From: a virus
Reading direction: 5' to 3' (one strand)
Length of the DNA: 64,000 nucleotides
Virus record (IMG/VR): IMGVR_UViG_3300046514_000653
Location: 1-64,000 of that record
In this document: positions 29,838 to 37,096 of the stretch, in pieces
Numbering within the stretch: position 1 is the first letter of the stretch
Layout of the letters: every line of letters starts with the position of its first letter
Made by a program: the position numbers and the translations under genes
Notes under the pieces: generated by a model
Told to the model about the DNA's origin: nothing
The model's input: the letters and a program-made list of their open reading frames with translations, nothing else
Database searches by the model: none

Positions 29838-30501
29838 GAGCAGTCAGAGCAGTCAGAGCAGTCAGATTGCGTTATTGCTTGCGCTAGTTACTAGTTCAGG
29901 AATGGCGCAACTCGGCCGGGGACAAACGCCGAACGCGACAATTACAGTCACAGCCAGTCCCACGAGCGTGAAGCCGGGTGGACAGACTACGATCACCTGG
30001 ACACTTTCAGGAAACGCAGCACCCGCGGCTCTGCAAGCTCTTCCGTCCATTCCTCTTGGCTGGAACATGACGACGCCGGCCGCGACGCCTGCATTGACCG
30101 CAGTGCCTAAGCAGGTGCAGTGTGGGACAGCGACGTGCGTGATCTATGGACAGAACCTGCTTCCTATTCCGAACGTAGCAATCGTTACGCAAGTCTTGAC
30201 CGTTCCGGTGACGGCTACTACTGGAACACAAACGGCGACAGTGACAGGAGGGCTCTGGTCAAATACTATAGGAGCGTTCCCGACTGCGCTGACTGTAGTG
30301 CCAGTGACGTTGACGGTTCTACCTTCACCGTATGACGTGAATGGAGACGGGCAGGTGACGACGGCTGATATTACAGCTATGGCGCTGCAGGTGGCCAACG
30401 GGAATTGTACAGCGGACCCGAGCGGGCTGGGAGGACCGTGTCAAGTGAATAGGGTTTATGACGAGATCAGCGGTTGGCAGGCTAATGGGAGCAAACCATG
30501 A
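29815..30501 (+). CDS. secreted protein with dockerin-like repeat, 228 aa
   Basis: The N-terminus has a basic start, a serine-glutamine repeat (SSQSSQSSQ) coded by a tandem 9-bp repeat, and a hydrophobic stretch IALLLALVTSSGMAQ, a Sec signal peptide. Residues 40-165 look like an Ig-like or cohesin-like beta domain (SPTSVKPGGQTTITWTLSG). Residues 174-185 (DVNGDGQVTTAD) are a dockerin type I calcium loop, with a degenerate second half. Such DVNGDG modules end many secreted proteins of Acidobacteriota and related bacteria. An exact palindrome copy (29884-29894) falls in the signal peptide codons. Confidence 0.7.
   Translation: MKLMNRSKSSQSSQSSQIALLLALVTSSGMAQLGRGQTPNATITVTASPTSVKPGGQTTITWTLSGNAAPAALQALPSIPLGWNMTTPAATPALTAVPKQVQCGTATCVIYGQNLLPIPNVAIVTQVLTVPVTATTGTQTATVTGGLWSNTIGAFPTALTVVPVTLTVLPSPYDVNGDGQVTTADITAMALQVANGNCTADPSGLGGPCQVNRVYDEISGWQANGSKP
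29884..29894. repeat. palindrome CTAGTTACTAG, exact
   Basis: Inside the signal peptide codons of the dockerin gene. Confidence 0.8.
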
Positions 30502-31259
30502 AGCCAGGGTTAAGCTACAGATTCAAACGATTTCTGTTCATCTACATATTCTGTTGTCTCACACTTGCGTTTGTATTCTGGCTTATTCGACACAGGATAG
30601 AGCAGACAAAAGCAGAGAAAATAGAACACGTCGAGAAACCTATCGCCGCCTCTCAAGGACCCTGTGATCCCGGCGAGACGCTATTCAGTATTGAGGGTGA
30701 ACCTCTTTGCGGGATTTGGAAAACCGATAGTGTTGTTGCAGTACATAGTCCACACGAGCCCGCGACGAATACAAGCCCCGAGTTTAAGATTGTTGACGCC
30801 AGACCGCCGATCCAGGTAGCGCTCGCGGAAGAGATCGCGCGGGAAGAAGGATGGTATGCCAAAGTCAAATGTATAGAAGATGAACACCGGGTCAATCGAT
30901 CCACTGTATTTTACAAAGACGGGACGTATCCAAATCAAACCTGCATGAATTTGCCGCAGGTGCTACACAACCCTGGATCGTTAGCGTATGCAAAGCAGGA
31001 TGGGGCAGTGGTGTTTTGTACCTCATTGCTTACCGGCGCCGATGAATGTGGTGGGTATGCCAGCTTCAGTACGGATGAAGCCGGGTGGGCGGCATTGCAT
31101 AAAGACATCGAAGCGAAGTGGGCGCATTGGAAGAAATTCCGCATAGAATTAAACGACTTAGACATTGCTGAGATGATCTCCTTCTCGTGGTCAAGCGGAG
31201 GGTATAGGGGTAAGTATGCAGATGACGTGCTCACCCGGCTGCATAAGAGAGGGTTTTGA
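30498..31259 (+). CDS. membrane-anchored phage domain protein, 253 aa
   Basis: Residues about 9-30 (FKRFLFIYIFCCLTLAFVFWLI) are an N-terminal membrane anchor. The periplasmic part includes LHNPGSLAYAKQ ... GYASFSTDEAGWAALHKDI, which resembles the NPGNLR...FxTxxxGxxAL module found in phage cell-wall-degrading proteins. An EE..REEGW segment could supply catalytic glutamates, but this is not certain. A membrane-tethered wall hydrolase or superinfection factor is possible. ATGA overlap with the dockerin gene. Confidence 0.55.
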   Translation: MKPGLSYRFKRFLFIYIFCCLTLAFVFWLIRHRIEQTKAEKIEHVEKPIAASQGPCDPGETLFSIEGEPLCGIWKTDSVVAVHSPHEPATNTSPEFKIVDARPPIQVALAEEIAREEGWYAKVKCIEDEHRVNRSTVFYKDGTYPNQTCMNLPQVLHNPGSLAYAKQDGAVVFCTSLLTGADECGGYASFSTDEAGWAALHKDIEAKWAHWKKFRIELNDLDIAEMISFSWSSGGYRGKYADDVLTRLHKRGF

Positions 31260-31260
31260 A

Positions 31261-31419
31261 ATGACACCTGGACAGTGGAATCTGTTAGTCCGCGTCCTGA
31301 TCTTCCTGGTAGCAGACAAGCTACACTTGGTCACCGGTATCAACGAAGGCGCAGGCGTTATAGGTACGACGATCAAAGGGACTGAACTACTGCAAGACTT
31401 GATAGACGAGGACAGTTGA
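31261..31419 (+). CDS. very small hypothetical protein, 52 aa
   Basis: Starts one base after the previous stop with MTPGQWNLLVRVLIFLVADKL; one hydrophobic helix and an acidic end. It may be membrane-associated. It overlaps TTG and precedes an ATG of the next gene. Confidence 0.45.
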   Translation: MTPGQWNLLVRVLIFLVADKLHLVTGINEGAGVIGTTIKGTELLQDLIDEDS

Positions 31420-31424
31420 CCGCC

Positions 31425-31649
31425 ATGACATTAGAGAAAATCATAAAGCTTAAAGAAGGCACGCGCGTTTGCTACTACCGTCCTAAGAGCGTCGAGCATG
31501 GTGACGAAGGGCAAGTGCTCTTCGGTCTGCCTATGGGGCAGCATCCGGCAAGGATGTACATACGCTGGGACGACGGATGTATTATGGACGATCTTACTAT
31601 TCCCAATCGAGCTTTCCGTTACATCCGCATTCTCTCGCTTCCTAAGTAA
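31425..31649 (+). CDS. small hypothetical protein, 74 aa
   Basis: Beta-rich, with KEGTRVCYYRPKSVEHGDEG and ARMYIRWDDGCIMDD, similar to SH3-like small beta barrels. The ATG at 31425 has GAGGA 11 bases upstream; a TTG at 31416 is an alternative. No family recognised. Confidence 0.5.
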   Translation: MTLEKIIKLKEGTRVCYYRPKSVEHGDEGQVLFGLPMGQHPARMYIRWDDGCIMDDLTIPNRAFRYIRILSLPK

Positions 31650-31658
31650 CCACTCTCC

Positions 31659-33116
31659 ATGGCTCTCTTCGGCGGCATTGAAATCCCCGGTCATCCGGAT
31701 CTTGAAAATATCCGCAAACTCGATCTCCTCCCCATCCCCTTCATCCGTCGCGCAAACCGTCTAGGCATCGGATTCGATCCAGAGTACGCGCATTATCTGA
31801 CCAGCAAGTTCTCGACTGAGATGGACGGGCTTGCAAAAGACATTGCGTCTTACATTCCTAAGCAGAACCTGGAAGAGTTTGCTGAGTCTGTGTCTGAAGA
31901 AGATGAGGAGAGCGGAGAGACAGAGTTCAACGCCGGCAGTCCCGAACAGATCGGAGATTTGCTCTTCAATAAACTCGGGATCGGCAGAGACAAGAAGCTC
32001 AAGAAGACGAAGACTGGGAATCGTATATCAGCCGGGAAAAAGAATCTGGAGTTGATCCGCTGGGAACATCCGGTTGTGCCACTTGTCTTTCGGTACACGG
32101 AGCTGAAGACACTTAAGAAGAACTATACCGTCAAGCTTCCTCTCATGGCTGTGCTGCACAAGCGCGGCTCCTGCTGTCCACGGTGCGAGCTTCCACATCA
32201 GGAAGATCATTACCGCATCCATGGGGAGATGGGGACGACTCGCGCGGTCACAGGCCGGATCAATCACAAGAATCCGAATCTGGGTAATGTCAGTGCGCGG
32301 ACGGAGGACGGGCAGGATGTTCAACGGTGTTTTATAGCACAATGTGGATCGAAGCTAGTTATTAGAGATTTGAGTCAGATCGAATTACGCGGGCTTGCGC
32401 ATCTGTCCATGTGTAAGTCGATGATCGACATTTACGATCAAGACGGGGATCTGCACATAGACACATGCTGGCGGACAGGGCTGTGTCCACAGGGACAGAA
32501 GCCGAGTATTGCTCAACGTATGGGGGCCAAGAGATGCAATTTCGGAATCCAGAATGGGACGACGGAGATTGGACTCTTCCTGCAGCTAGTCTCTGACTTC
32601 GGAGCCCAGAAGATCCCAGTTCCAGATTGGCTGACTGAAGAGTGGTGCAAAGAGTTTATCGCCGCCTGGCTGGAGTCGCGGCCGGAAGTCATGGAGTTCT
32701 TCGAGCAGTGCTGGTACAGAGCACGACGCTACGGCCGTAGCTGGGAGCCCTTCGGACGCTACAGGCCGATTCCTGAGATGCGTAGCTGTCATCCATGGAT
32801 CGTACACTCGGGAATGCGGTACGCGCAGAACTTCCCGGTGACTGCGCTCGCGGCCGAGCAGTTGAAGATCTCGATGGGGCATACGAATCGGCTGCTAGAG
32901 CAAGCTTGGGATAAAGGGAATGGGATCTGGTGCTGGCCGCTCCTGTCTATTCATGACGCCGAGATGGTCGAAGCTGATGAGAAGTATGCGGACGATGTGA
33001 ACGATCTAGTAGGATACGCCATGGACACGTGCATGCAGGATCAGGAGACTGGTGAACACAGATTCAGAACGCCGATTAAGAGTGATGGGAGTGTATGTAC
33101 AAGATGGGAAAAGTAA
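31659..33116 (+). CDS. family A DNA polymerase, polymerase domain only, 485 aa
   Basis: Motif A is IRDLSQIELRGLAHLS (catalytic D237, with Leu where E. coli Pol I has Tyr), motif B is QRMGAKRCNFGIQNG (K291) and motif C is SIHDAEMVEA (D433, with Ala where Pol I has Glu). I recall DLSQxELRGLAHLS and VHDxxxxE from phage polymerases that are fused to a glycosylase-exonuclease, so the variants fit that clade. A cysteine insert (CCPRCELPHQEDH, about 172-184) may bind zinc. There is no exonuclease domain here; it is in the separate gene at 23685. Confidence 0.85.
   Translation: MALFGGIEIPGHPDLENIRKLDLLPIPFIRRANRLGIGFDPEYAHYLTSKFSTEMDGLAKDIASYIPKQNLEEFAESVSEEDEESGETEFNAGSPEQIGDLLFNKLGIGRDKKLKKTKTGNRISAGKKNLELIRWEHPVVPLVFRYTELKTLKKNYTVKLPLMAVLHKRGSCCPRCELPHQEDHYRIHGEMGTTRAVTGRINHKNPNLGNVSARTEDGQDVQRCFIAQCGSKLVIRDLSQIELRGLAHLSMCKSMIDIYDQDGDLHIDTCWRTGLCPQGQKPSIAQRMGAKRCNFGIQNGTTEIGLFLQLVSDFGAQKIPVPDWLTEEWCKEFIAAWLESRPEVMEFFEQCWYRARRYGRSWEPFGRYRPIPEMRSCHPWIVHSGMRYAQNFPVTALAAEQLKISMGHTNRLLEQAWDKGNGIWCWPLLSIHDAEMVEADEKYADDVNDLVGYAMDTCMQDQETGEHRFRTPIKSDGSVCTRWEK
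32355..32365. repeat. palindrome near-copy (10/11)
   Basis: CTAGTTATTAG just before polymerase motif A codons. Confidence 0.5.
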
Positions 33117-33307
33117 CAGCAAAACAAAGACTCAAAGAATTGAAAGAGTATTTACAACAGGGTGCTGATCTAGAACCTGAAGAGGTTTCGCTTTGGGCAG
33201 ACGTTCTTTCAGAAACTACCCCAAATCGAACCACCCGGTATAAAGCCAGTCGGCATTTAAAACGAATGGCCTACGCTCTCCGTCTGCTCCGCGGAGACTT
33301 TGACTGA
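33095..33307 (+). CDS. small helical protein, 70 aa
   Basis: Charged and helical (AKQRLKELKEYLQQGADLE, ASRHLKRMAYALRLLRGDFD). It overlaps the end of the polymerase gene by 22 bases; a second ATG at 33104 is possible. No family recognised. Confidence 0.5.
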   Translation: MYKMGKVTAKQRLKELKEYLQQGADLEPEEVSLWADVLSETTPNRTTRYKASRHLKRMAYALRLLRGDFD

Positions 33308-33984
33308 TGCCTCCTTGCCCTGCCTGCGGCTTCCACGATCATCAGGTCTGCTTAGTCCTAGGCCACACCTATCCGCTCCACCAGTTATTGACAAACAGAC
33401 CTGATACACATACACTTGGAAACATGGCTAGAGCAAAGTTGGTTTCTACTCCCCCTACATCCGGATACGTGCCGAAGAGAAGGTCACTGACAGTCGTCGC
33501 GCGTCCGACACATCCACCGATCCCGAATTTTAAGAAGCCTCCAAAGTCTTCTGCAGCATCCGCGGCCGCGGAATCCGCGACTGCGCCGGTCAAAGAAAAG
33601 AAGCCTCCTGTCGATCGCAACGCTCTTCCTCTTGTCTCCGTCCTGGGGAAAGATGACATGCGCCGGGCGATTGAGATTCTCAAAGAAGACGCTGAGCTGC
33701 TGGAACAGGAGCAGTTGATTGCTGAAGCGCGGAAGGACATCAAAGACGAATTCGTGAAGCTCTGCTTGCGCAATGACATCCCTGAAGGACTCCGCTACGG
33801 ATCGCTCTCGGGGACGTACGTGCAGATGAGTAGCACTAAACTGGACAAAGGCAAGCTCATGCTTGAAGCCGGTGTCACGGCCAAGCAGATCGCGGATTGC
33901 TACGTTGAAGGAAAGTCCTACTACCGTGTCGACATTATCGACTCCACCCGGCCTAGGAAACAGAAGCCTGCGGAGGATGAGTAA
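33307..33984 (+). CDS. hypothetical protein with internal leaderless start, 225 or 186 aa
   Basis: From the ATG at 33307 (overlapping the previous stop) the N-terminus has a CPACGFHDHQVC cluster. A full consensus promoter lies inside this stretch and points to the ATG at 33424, giving MARAKLVSTPPTSG and 186 aa. The body has a Pro/Ala linker (about 75-100) and a helical domain KDDMRRAIEILKEDAELLEQEQ, then LRNDIPEGLRYGSLSGTYVQM. Both forms could be made. Its 3' end overlaps the convergent lipase gene by 32 bases, a head-on collision of the two transcription blocks. Confidence 0.6.
   Translation: MPPCPACGFHDHQVCLVLGHTYPLHQLLTNRPDTHTLGNMARAKLVSTPPTSGYVPKRRSLTVVARPTHPPIPNFKKPPKSSAASAAAESATAPVKEKKPPVDRNALPLVSVLGKDDMRRAIEILKEDAELLEQEQLIAEARKDIKDEFVKLCLRNDIPEGLRYGSLSGTYVQMSSTKLDKGKLMLEAGVTAKQIADCYVEGKSYYRVDIIDSTRPRKQKPAEDE
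33388..33416 (+). promoter_or_regulatory. consensus leaderless promoter inside a gene
   Basis: TTGACA (33388-33393), 17-bp spacer, TACACT (33411-33416), seven bases to the ATG at 33424, no SD. The downstream half (GATACACATACACTT) nearly repeats the promoter at 26334. Confidence 0.7.
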
Positions 33985-34726
33985 GAGGCAGGTTGAGTTG
34001 ACTGGTCTCGACTGAAGCGACCAGCTTGCTCATCGCGGCAACATAGAGCGGCATGTGGTGACGCGCGAACATACCGAGGAGCATGCGCTCGGGAAGAGCT
34101 GGCGCTTGGTCTACGTAGGTGAGAGGACCGGAGTGCTCGTATAGATTCGGTCCTACTTTCCACGGTACATCAGTGACCTTGTCGTGATCGTGCGCCATCG
34201 CCCCGTTACAGTAATTCCCCTGTGGAATATCAGAGAGCACATCGGCCAATTGCTTAAATCCTGGACGTGGCTGGCCAAAGCACACCATCCGAGCTGGTTT
34301 CACCCCTTTTAAAACCATGAGCCCCGCTAATAGGGCGGTCCTGGCAGCGCCGAGGGAGTGTCCAGCCACTACATACGGCCCCGGAAGCCGCAACGCGTCC
34401 TGGAGCACGTCATCCAGACCTATTTTGAAGCCAGCGTGGACTGGACCGAGACCTTTGTTCACGAACGGGTTGCAGAAGGCGTCGAGATCGCGCAGCCAAT
34501 CGAGTAAGCTTTTCGATCCGCGGAGGGCGATGAGAGTAGCTGGGGCGCCGGAAGGAAGAAGGACAGGACGACTGCCCCAATAAACACCATCGTCTCCGGA
34601 GTCGGCAATTGTTGTCCAGTCGCTCATGCTCGACTTACCGTCGCTTAAGTCATACATGTCCTGCAGACTTTGTGCCACGGCCGCGTCGAACTTCAATTCC
34701 TCAACGGATGCTTGCATACTTCTCAT
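33953..34726 (-). CDS. class 3 lipase, 257 aa
   Basis: An alpha/beta hydrolase of the fungal lipase type: VVAGHSLGAARTALLAG with nucleophile S124, MVCFGQPRPG strand after it, DHDKVTDVPW supplying the Asp (D182 or D186) and ARHHMPLY supplying the His. No signal peptide. It is the last gene of the virion/lysis block and is coupled by ATGA to a short upstream gene, next to holin and spanin candidates. It may cut membrane or outer-membrane lipid during lysis, or act on the cell after infection; which is not shown by sequence. Confidence 0.75.
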   Translation of the reverse strand: MRSMQASVEELKFDAAVAQSLQDMYDLSDGKSSMSDWTTIADSGDDGVYWGSRPVLLPSGAPATLIALRGSKSLLDWLRDLDAFCNPFVNKGLGPVHAGFKIGLDDVLQDALRLPGPYVVAGHSLGAARTALLAGLMVLKGVKPARMVCFGQPRPGFKQLADVLSDIPQGNYCNGAMAHDHDKVTDVPWKVGPNLYEHSGPLTYVDQAPALPERMLLGMFARHHMPLYVAAMSKLVASVETSQLNLPLTHPPQASVS

Positions 34727-34905
34727 CTCCCCACTTTACTTGGCGGAAGAGTGATGCGTTGTCTCTCCCATTCCCGATGGTAATACGTGTCTTCGGATTT
34801 AAGGCAGATCTTACAAAGAGGACCAGGGGGAGTCTGAGCCTCTTCCACGCGTTGAAACTGATGAGGACTGTGCGCTTTATCCGCCAAGCTGTACTCCCTG
34901 CTCAC
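34723..34905 (-). CDS. small hypothetical protein, 60 aa
   Basis: GTG start; the product has a CKIC pair followed by a YYHREWERQ segment, possibly half a zinc site, and overlaps the lipase start by four bases (ATGA). Coupling is the main support. Confidence 0.45.
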   Translation of the reverse strand: MSREYSLADKAHSPHQFQRVEEAQTPPGPLCKICLKSEDTYYHREWERQRITLPPSKVGR

Positions 34906-34940
34906 AAGATTACAAACTTACTTCTTCCCTTACTTCTGCT

Positions 34941-35303
34941 CTACTTCTTCCCCTCGTCTACCTTCATTTCAATAATACTCAGCCGCCTGGTTACTTCAAT
35001 CAATTGATCGAGTACCCGGTCGTTCTGAACCTTAGCCACGTCGGCGCGGGCGAAAGAGGCTTGGTCTAATTTCACTTGAGCTAGGGCTAGCTCCAGCGCG
35101 TGTACACGAGAGTCCATCTGCATGTACACCAAAAAGAGACCAAGGATGTAGCCAGCCAGTTTAAGCCAGTTAGAGATAGACATACCTATTGGGGAAGGCG
35201 GGTCGGGAGTGATCTCTACTCTCATCTGCCGCCTGTCTGTCTGTGGCTCGTCTTCATCTGCTAGTGTAGTATCCAACATAGCGAGATCAGCCCCCATTCC
35301 CAT
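34941..35303 (-). CDS. membrane protein with coiled coil, lysis accessory candidate, 120 aa
   Basis: An acidic cytoplasmic N-terminus (1-42) precedes one transmembrane helix (about 45-63, WLKLAGYILGLFLVYMQM) and a helical C-terminal coiled coil (about 65-118, ALELALAQVK ... VLDQLIEVTRRLSIIEMK). This layout resembles an inner-membrane spanin or an XhlA-type protein. It lies directly downstream of a two-helix holin candidate and upstream of a lipase. Confidence 0.6.
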   Translation of the reverse strand: MGMGADLAMLDTTLADEDEPQTDRRQMRVEITPDPPSPIGMSISNWLKLAGYILGLFLVYMQMDSRVHALELALAQVKLDQASFARADVAKVQNDRVLDQLIEVTRRLSIIEMKVDEGKK

Positions 35304-35304
35304 T

Positions 35305-35589
35305 TTATTTTTGCGGCTCCGAGTGCGTCTCGACTACTCCGGCGAGAGTGCCGCCCGGACCACGTAAAGTGGAGACAATAGACTGACCTGCCTTATCTCC
35401 ACTTGGCGTAAGGTCGTAAGCCTGCAGTCCAATCACCATTTGGTATGCCTGAAAAATCACGGCCAGGAAGGCGGTGACTGCTGTCAATTGCATTGCATTG
35501 AGGTGGCTGAAGGCCGGGAGAAGGTATTGATCCGCTGCACCTAAAGTGATCAGCCCAAGATGAATTGCCAGTGCAACGCTACGACTCAT
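35305..35589 (-). CDS. holin candidate, two membrane helices, 94 aa
   Basis: Two hydrophobic helices (ALAIHLGLITLGAADQYLL and LTAVTAFLAVIFQAYQMVIGL) and a hydrophilic, charged C-terminus fit the size and topology of class II/III holins. It starts after a terminator at 35656 with its own GAGGTAG SD and a TATACT-like box about 22 bases upstream, so it may be transcribed separately to time lysis. Confidence 0.6.
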   Translation of the reverse strand: MSRSVALAIHLGLITLGAADQYLLPAFSHLNAMQLTAVTAFLAVIFQAYQMVIGLQAYDLTPSGDKAGQSIVSTLRGPGGTLAGVVETHSEPQK

Positions 35590-35655
35590 TTGCAGTTTCT
35601 ACCTCGATATAAGTATAGAACAAACGGAATGGAAATTGATTTGAAGAAAAGAACA

Positions 35656-35690
35656 TGCGCTCCCAAGCTTGGTACTTGCCTGGGAGCGCA
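35656..35690 (-). terminator. intrinsic terminator on minus strand
   Basis: TGCGCTCCCA (35656-35665) pairs with TGGGAGCGCA (35681-35690), a 10-bp stem; on the minus strand it is followed by a T-rich run (TGTTCTTTTCTT). It separates the virion genes from the holin-lipase genes. Confidence 0.7.
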
Positions 35691-35695
35691 CCCCT

Positions 35696-35929
35696 CTAAC
35701 TCGCCTTTAAGATGGACGCGGTGACGGGAAGAGGAGCAGTAGAGGAAGGGGCAGTCGGCACGGTAATGCTCTGCAGTCCTTCCAATTTGATCAGCAGACG
35801 ATGCAGAGGATCGGTAAGTTGAATGTACCGGTCCCATAGGATCTGCGCCTGCTCCGGAGTTTGAGATTTGATCAACTCCGCAATCACGCCGGAAAGCGTG
35901 GTGAGAATAGCTAGGATGGTGGCAGTCAT
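35696..35929 (-). CDS. small membrane-associated protein, 77 aa
   Basis: A hydrophobic N-terminus (TATILAILTTLSGVIAELI) precedes a helix EQAQILWDRYIQLTDPLHRLLIKLEGL and a proline-threonine tail. No family recognised; position suggests a lysis or virion accessory. Confidence 0.5.
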   Translation of the reverse strand: MTATILAILTTLSGVIAELIKSQTPEQAQILWDRYIQLTDPLHRLLIKLEGLQSITVPTAPSSTAPLPVTASILKAS

Positions 35930-35933
35930 CTGG

Positions 35934-36545
35934 TTAGACGACGCCTCCTTTAATGGGGAGCAGCCATACGCCAGTGCGCTGATTAGGATTCATGAGTTCA
36001 TGTCCCATCAGGTGATACATGTACGCTCCGTTCATGTAGCCTTCATTGAAGTGCGCCTGTGCGCGAGCCGAGAAGACTTCGTAGTTGACACCGTCGACAG
36101 GTTCACTGAAGCACATGTCAACGCCGACAAGCGACGGGTCGAAGGGAGTGGGAGATGGAGGGACCGGAAGGAACGGTGGCCAGTCGTTAATGTTGGACGA
36201 TACACGGACTGCCCCAGCCGGCCAATTTTTGGGGTTAGGGTCCGCGTATGCCGACACATTGCCTGCAGGCTGAAGTGCATTCCACATGGAATGGTATCCC
36301 TGATTCTCCATCGTGATCATCCAGAGCAGAGGGCAGGCGCCCATGCAATCGACATCGAAGTTGAGAAGTATGCGCCCCTTCTGTGCAATTGCCATCATTT
36401 CCAGGAACATGGTCTCGTAAGGCAAAGACGGGTTGTTGTTGATCCGCTTGTTCCATGAAGCTTGAAGCTCCGGATCAAGGGAGAGGATGTAGGCTTTGGT
36501 GAAAGCCGCGATCTCGGCCGCAGTAGCGTTATAAACAGAAGTCAT
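35934..36545 (-). CDS. hypothetical virion-block protein, 203 aa
   Basis: The first half is helical (ATAAEIAAFTKAYILSLDPE), the middle has DVDCMGACPLLWMITMENQG with two cysteines, and the last third ends in a stretch with HLMGHELMNPNQRTG. The HxxxH resemblance to a metal site (YHLMGHEL) is suggestive but not a full zincin motif. AAAGGAG SD upstream. Not recognised. Confidence 0.6.
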   Translation of the reverse strand: MTSVYNATAAEIAAFTKAYILSLDPELQASWNKRINNNPSLPYETMFLEMMAIAQKGRILLNFDVDCMGACPLLWMITMENQGYHSMWNALQPAGNVSAYADPNPKNWPAGAVRVSSNINDWPPFLPVPPSPTPFDPSLVGVDMCFSEPVDGVNYEVFSARAQAHFNEGYMNGAYMYHLMGHELMNPNQRTGVWLLPIKGGVV

Positions 36546-36568
36546 TTTAAGTAGCTCCTTTGTGTGCT

Positions 36569-36579
36569 CTAGTTACTAG
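36569..36579. repeat. palindrome CTAGTTACTAG, exact
   Basis: Intergenic, between the genes at 35934 and 36586. Confidence 0.8.
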
Positions 36580-36585
36580 CTGTCC

Positions 36586-37008
36586 TTAGCTTCCCTGTTG
36601 CGACTGCGCCTGCTCCGCTTCGGTCAACTTCTCCAGGATGGACGCATCGGCTTCAAATTGAATGTCGCCGATGTTCGACGCTGCGTTTGCGGCCATGTCT
36701 CCACCCGCGAGGATCGCCGCGATCAGGCCGGGGATGGAGCGGAGATCGTTGGAGGTGGTGAGCATCTGGATGGTTGTAGCTGGGGCTAGACCATCGGGAT
36801 CGGCGCTCGGAGGAAGAAGAGCTACTTTTCCATTGGCCGCTTCAATGACAATGCCTTGGAGCGGATCTCCGTCCTCATCGACGTAGGTCGTCGGTCCGCT
36901 TCCGCCTGGACTCGACGCGCCACTGAGTTGCTCTGCCGCTTTCATTGCGACCAGGAGATCGACTCCGGGTCGCAGTTGATTCACGTCTGTGATAAAGAAT
37001 CGTTGCAT
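36586..37008 (-). CDS. hypothetical virion-block protein, 140 aa
   Basis: Starts MQRFFITDVNQLRPGVDLL with an AGGGAAAG upstream of the ATG at 37008 (an upstream frame from 37044 is less likely). Low-complexity Ser/Gly loop, then alanine-rich helix ending EKLTEAEQAQSQQGS. Not recognised. An exact palindrome copy (36569-36579) lies just past its stop. Confidence 0.55.
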   Translation of the reverse strand: MQRFFITDVNQLRPGVDLLVAMKAAEQLSGASSPGGSGPTTYVDEDGDPLQGIVIEAANGKVALLPPSADPDGLAPATTIQMLTTSNDLRSIPGLIAAILAGGDMAANAASNIGDIQFEADASILEKLTEAEQAQSQQGS

Positions 37009-37096
37009 TTTGCTTTCCCTTTTCAAAATCCGTGTAATACACACGGTGAATTGTTTTACAGCAACTATGGTAGCTCAAATGAAGAGTAACTTGTGT

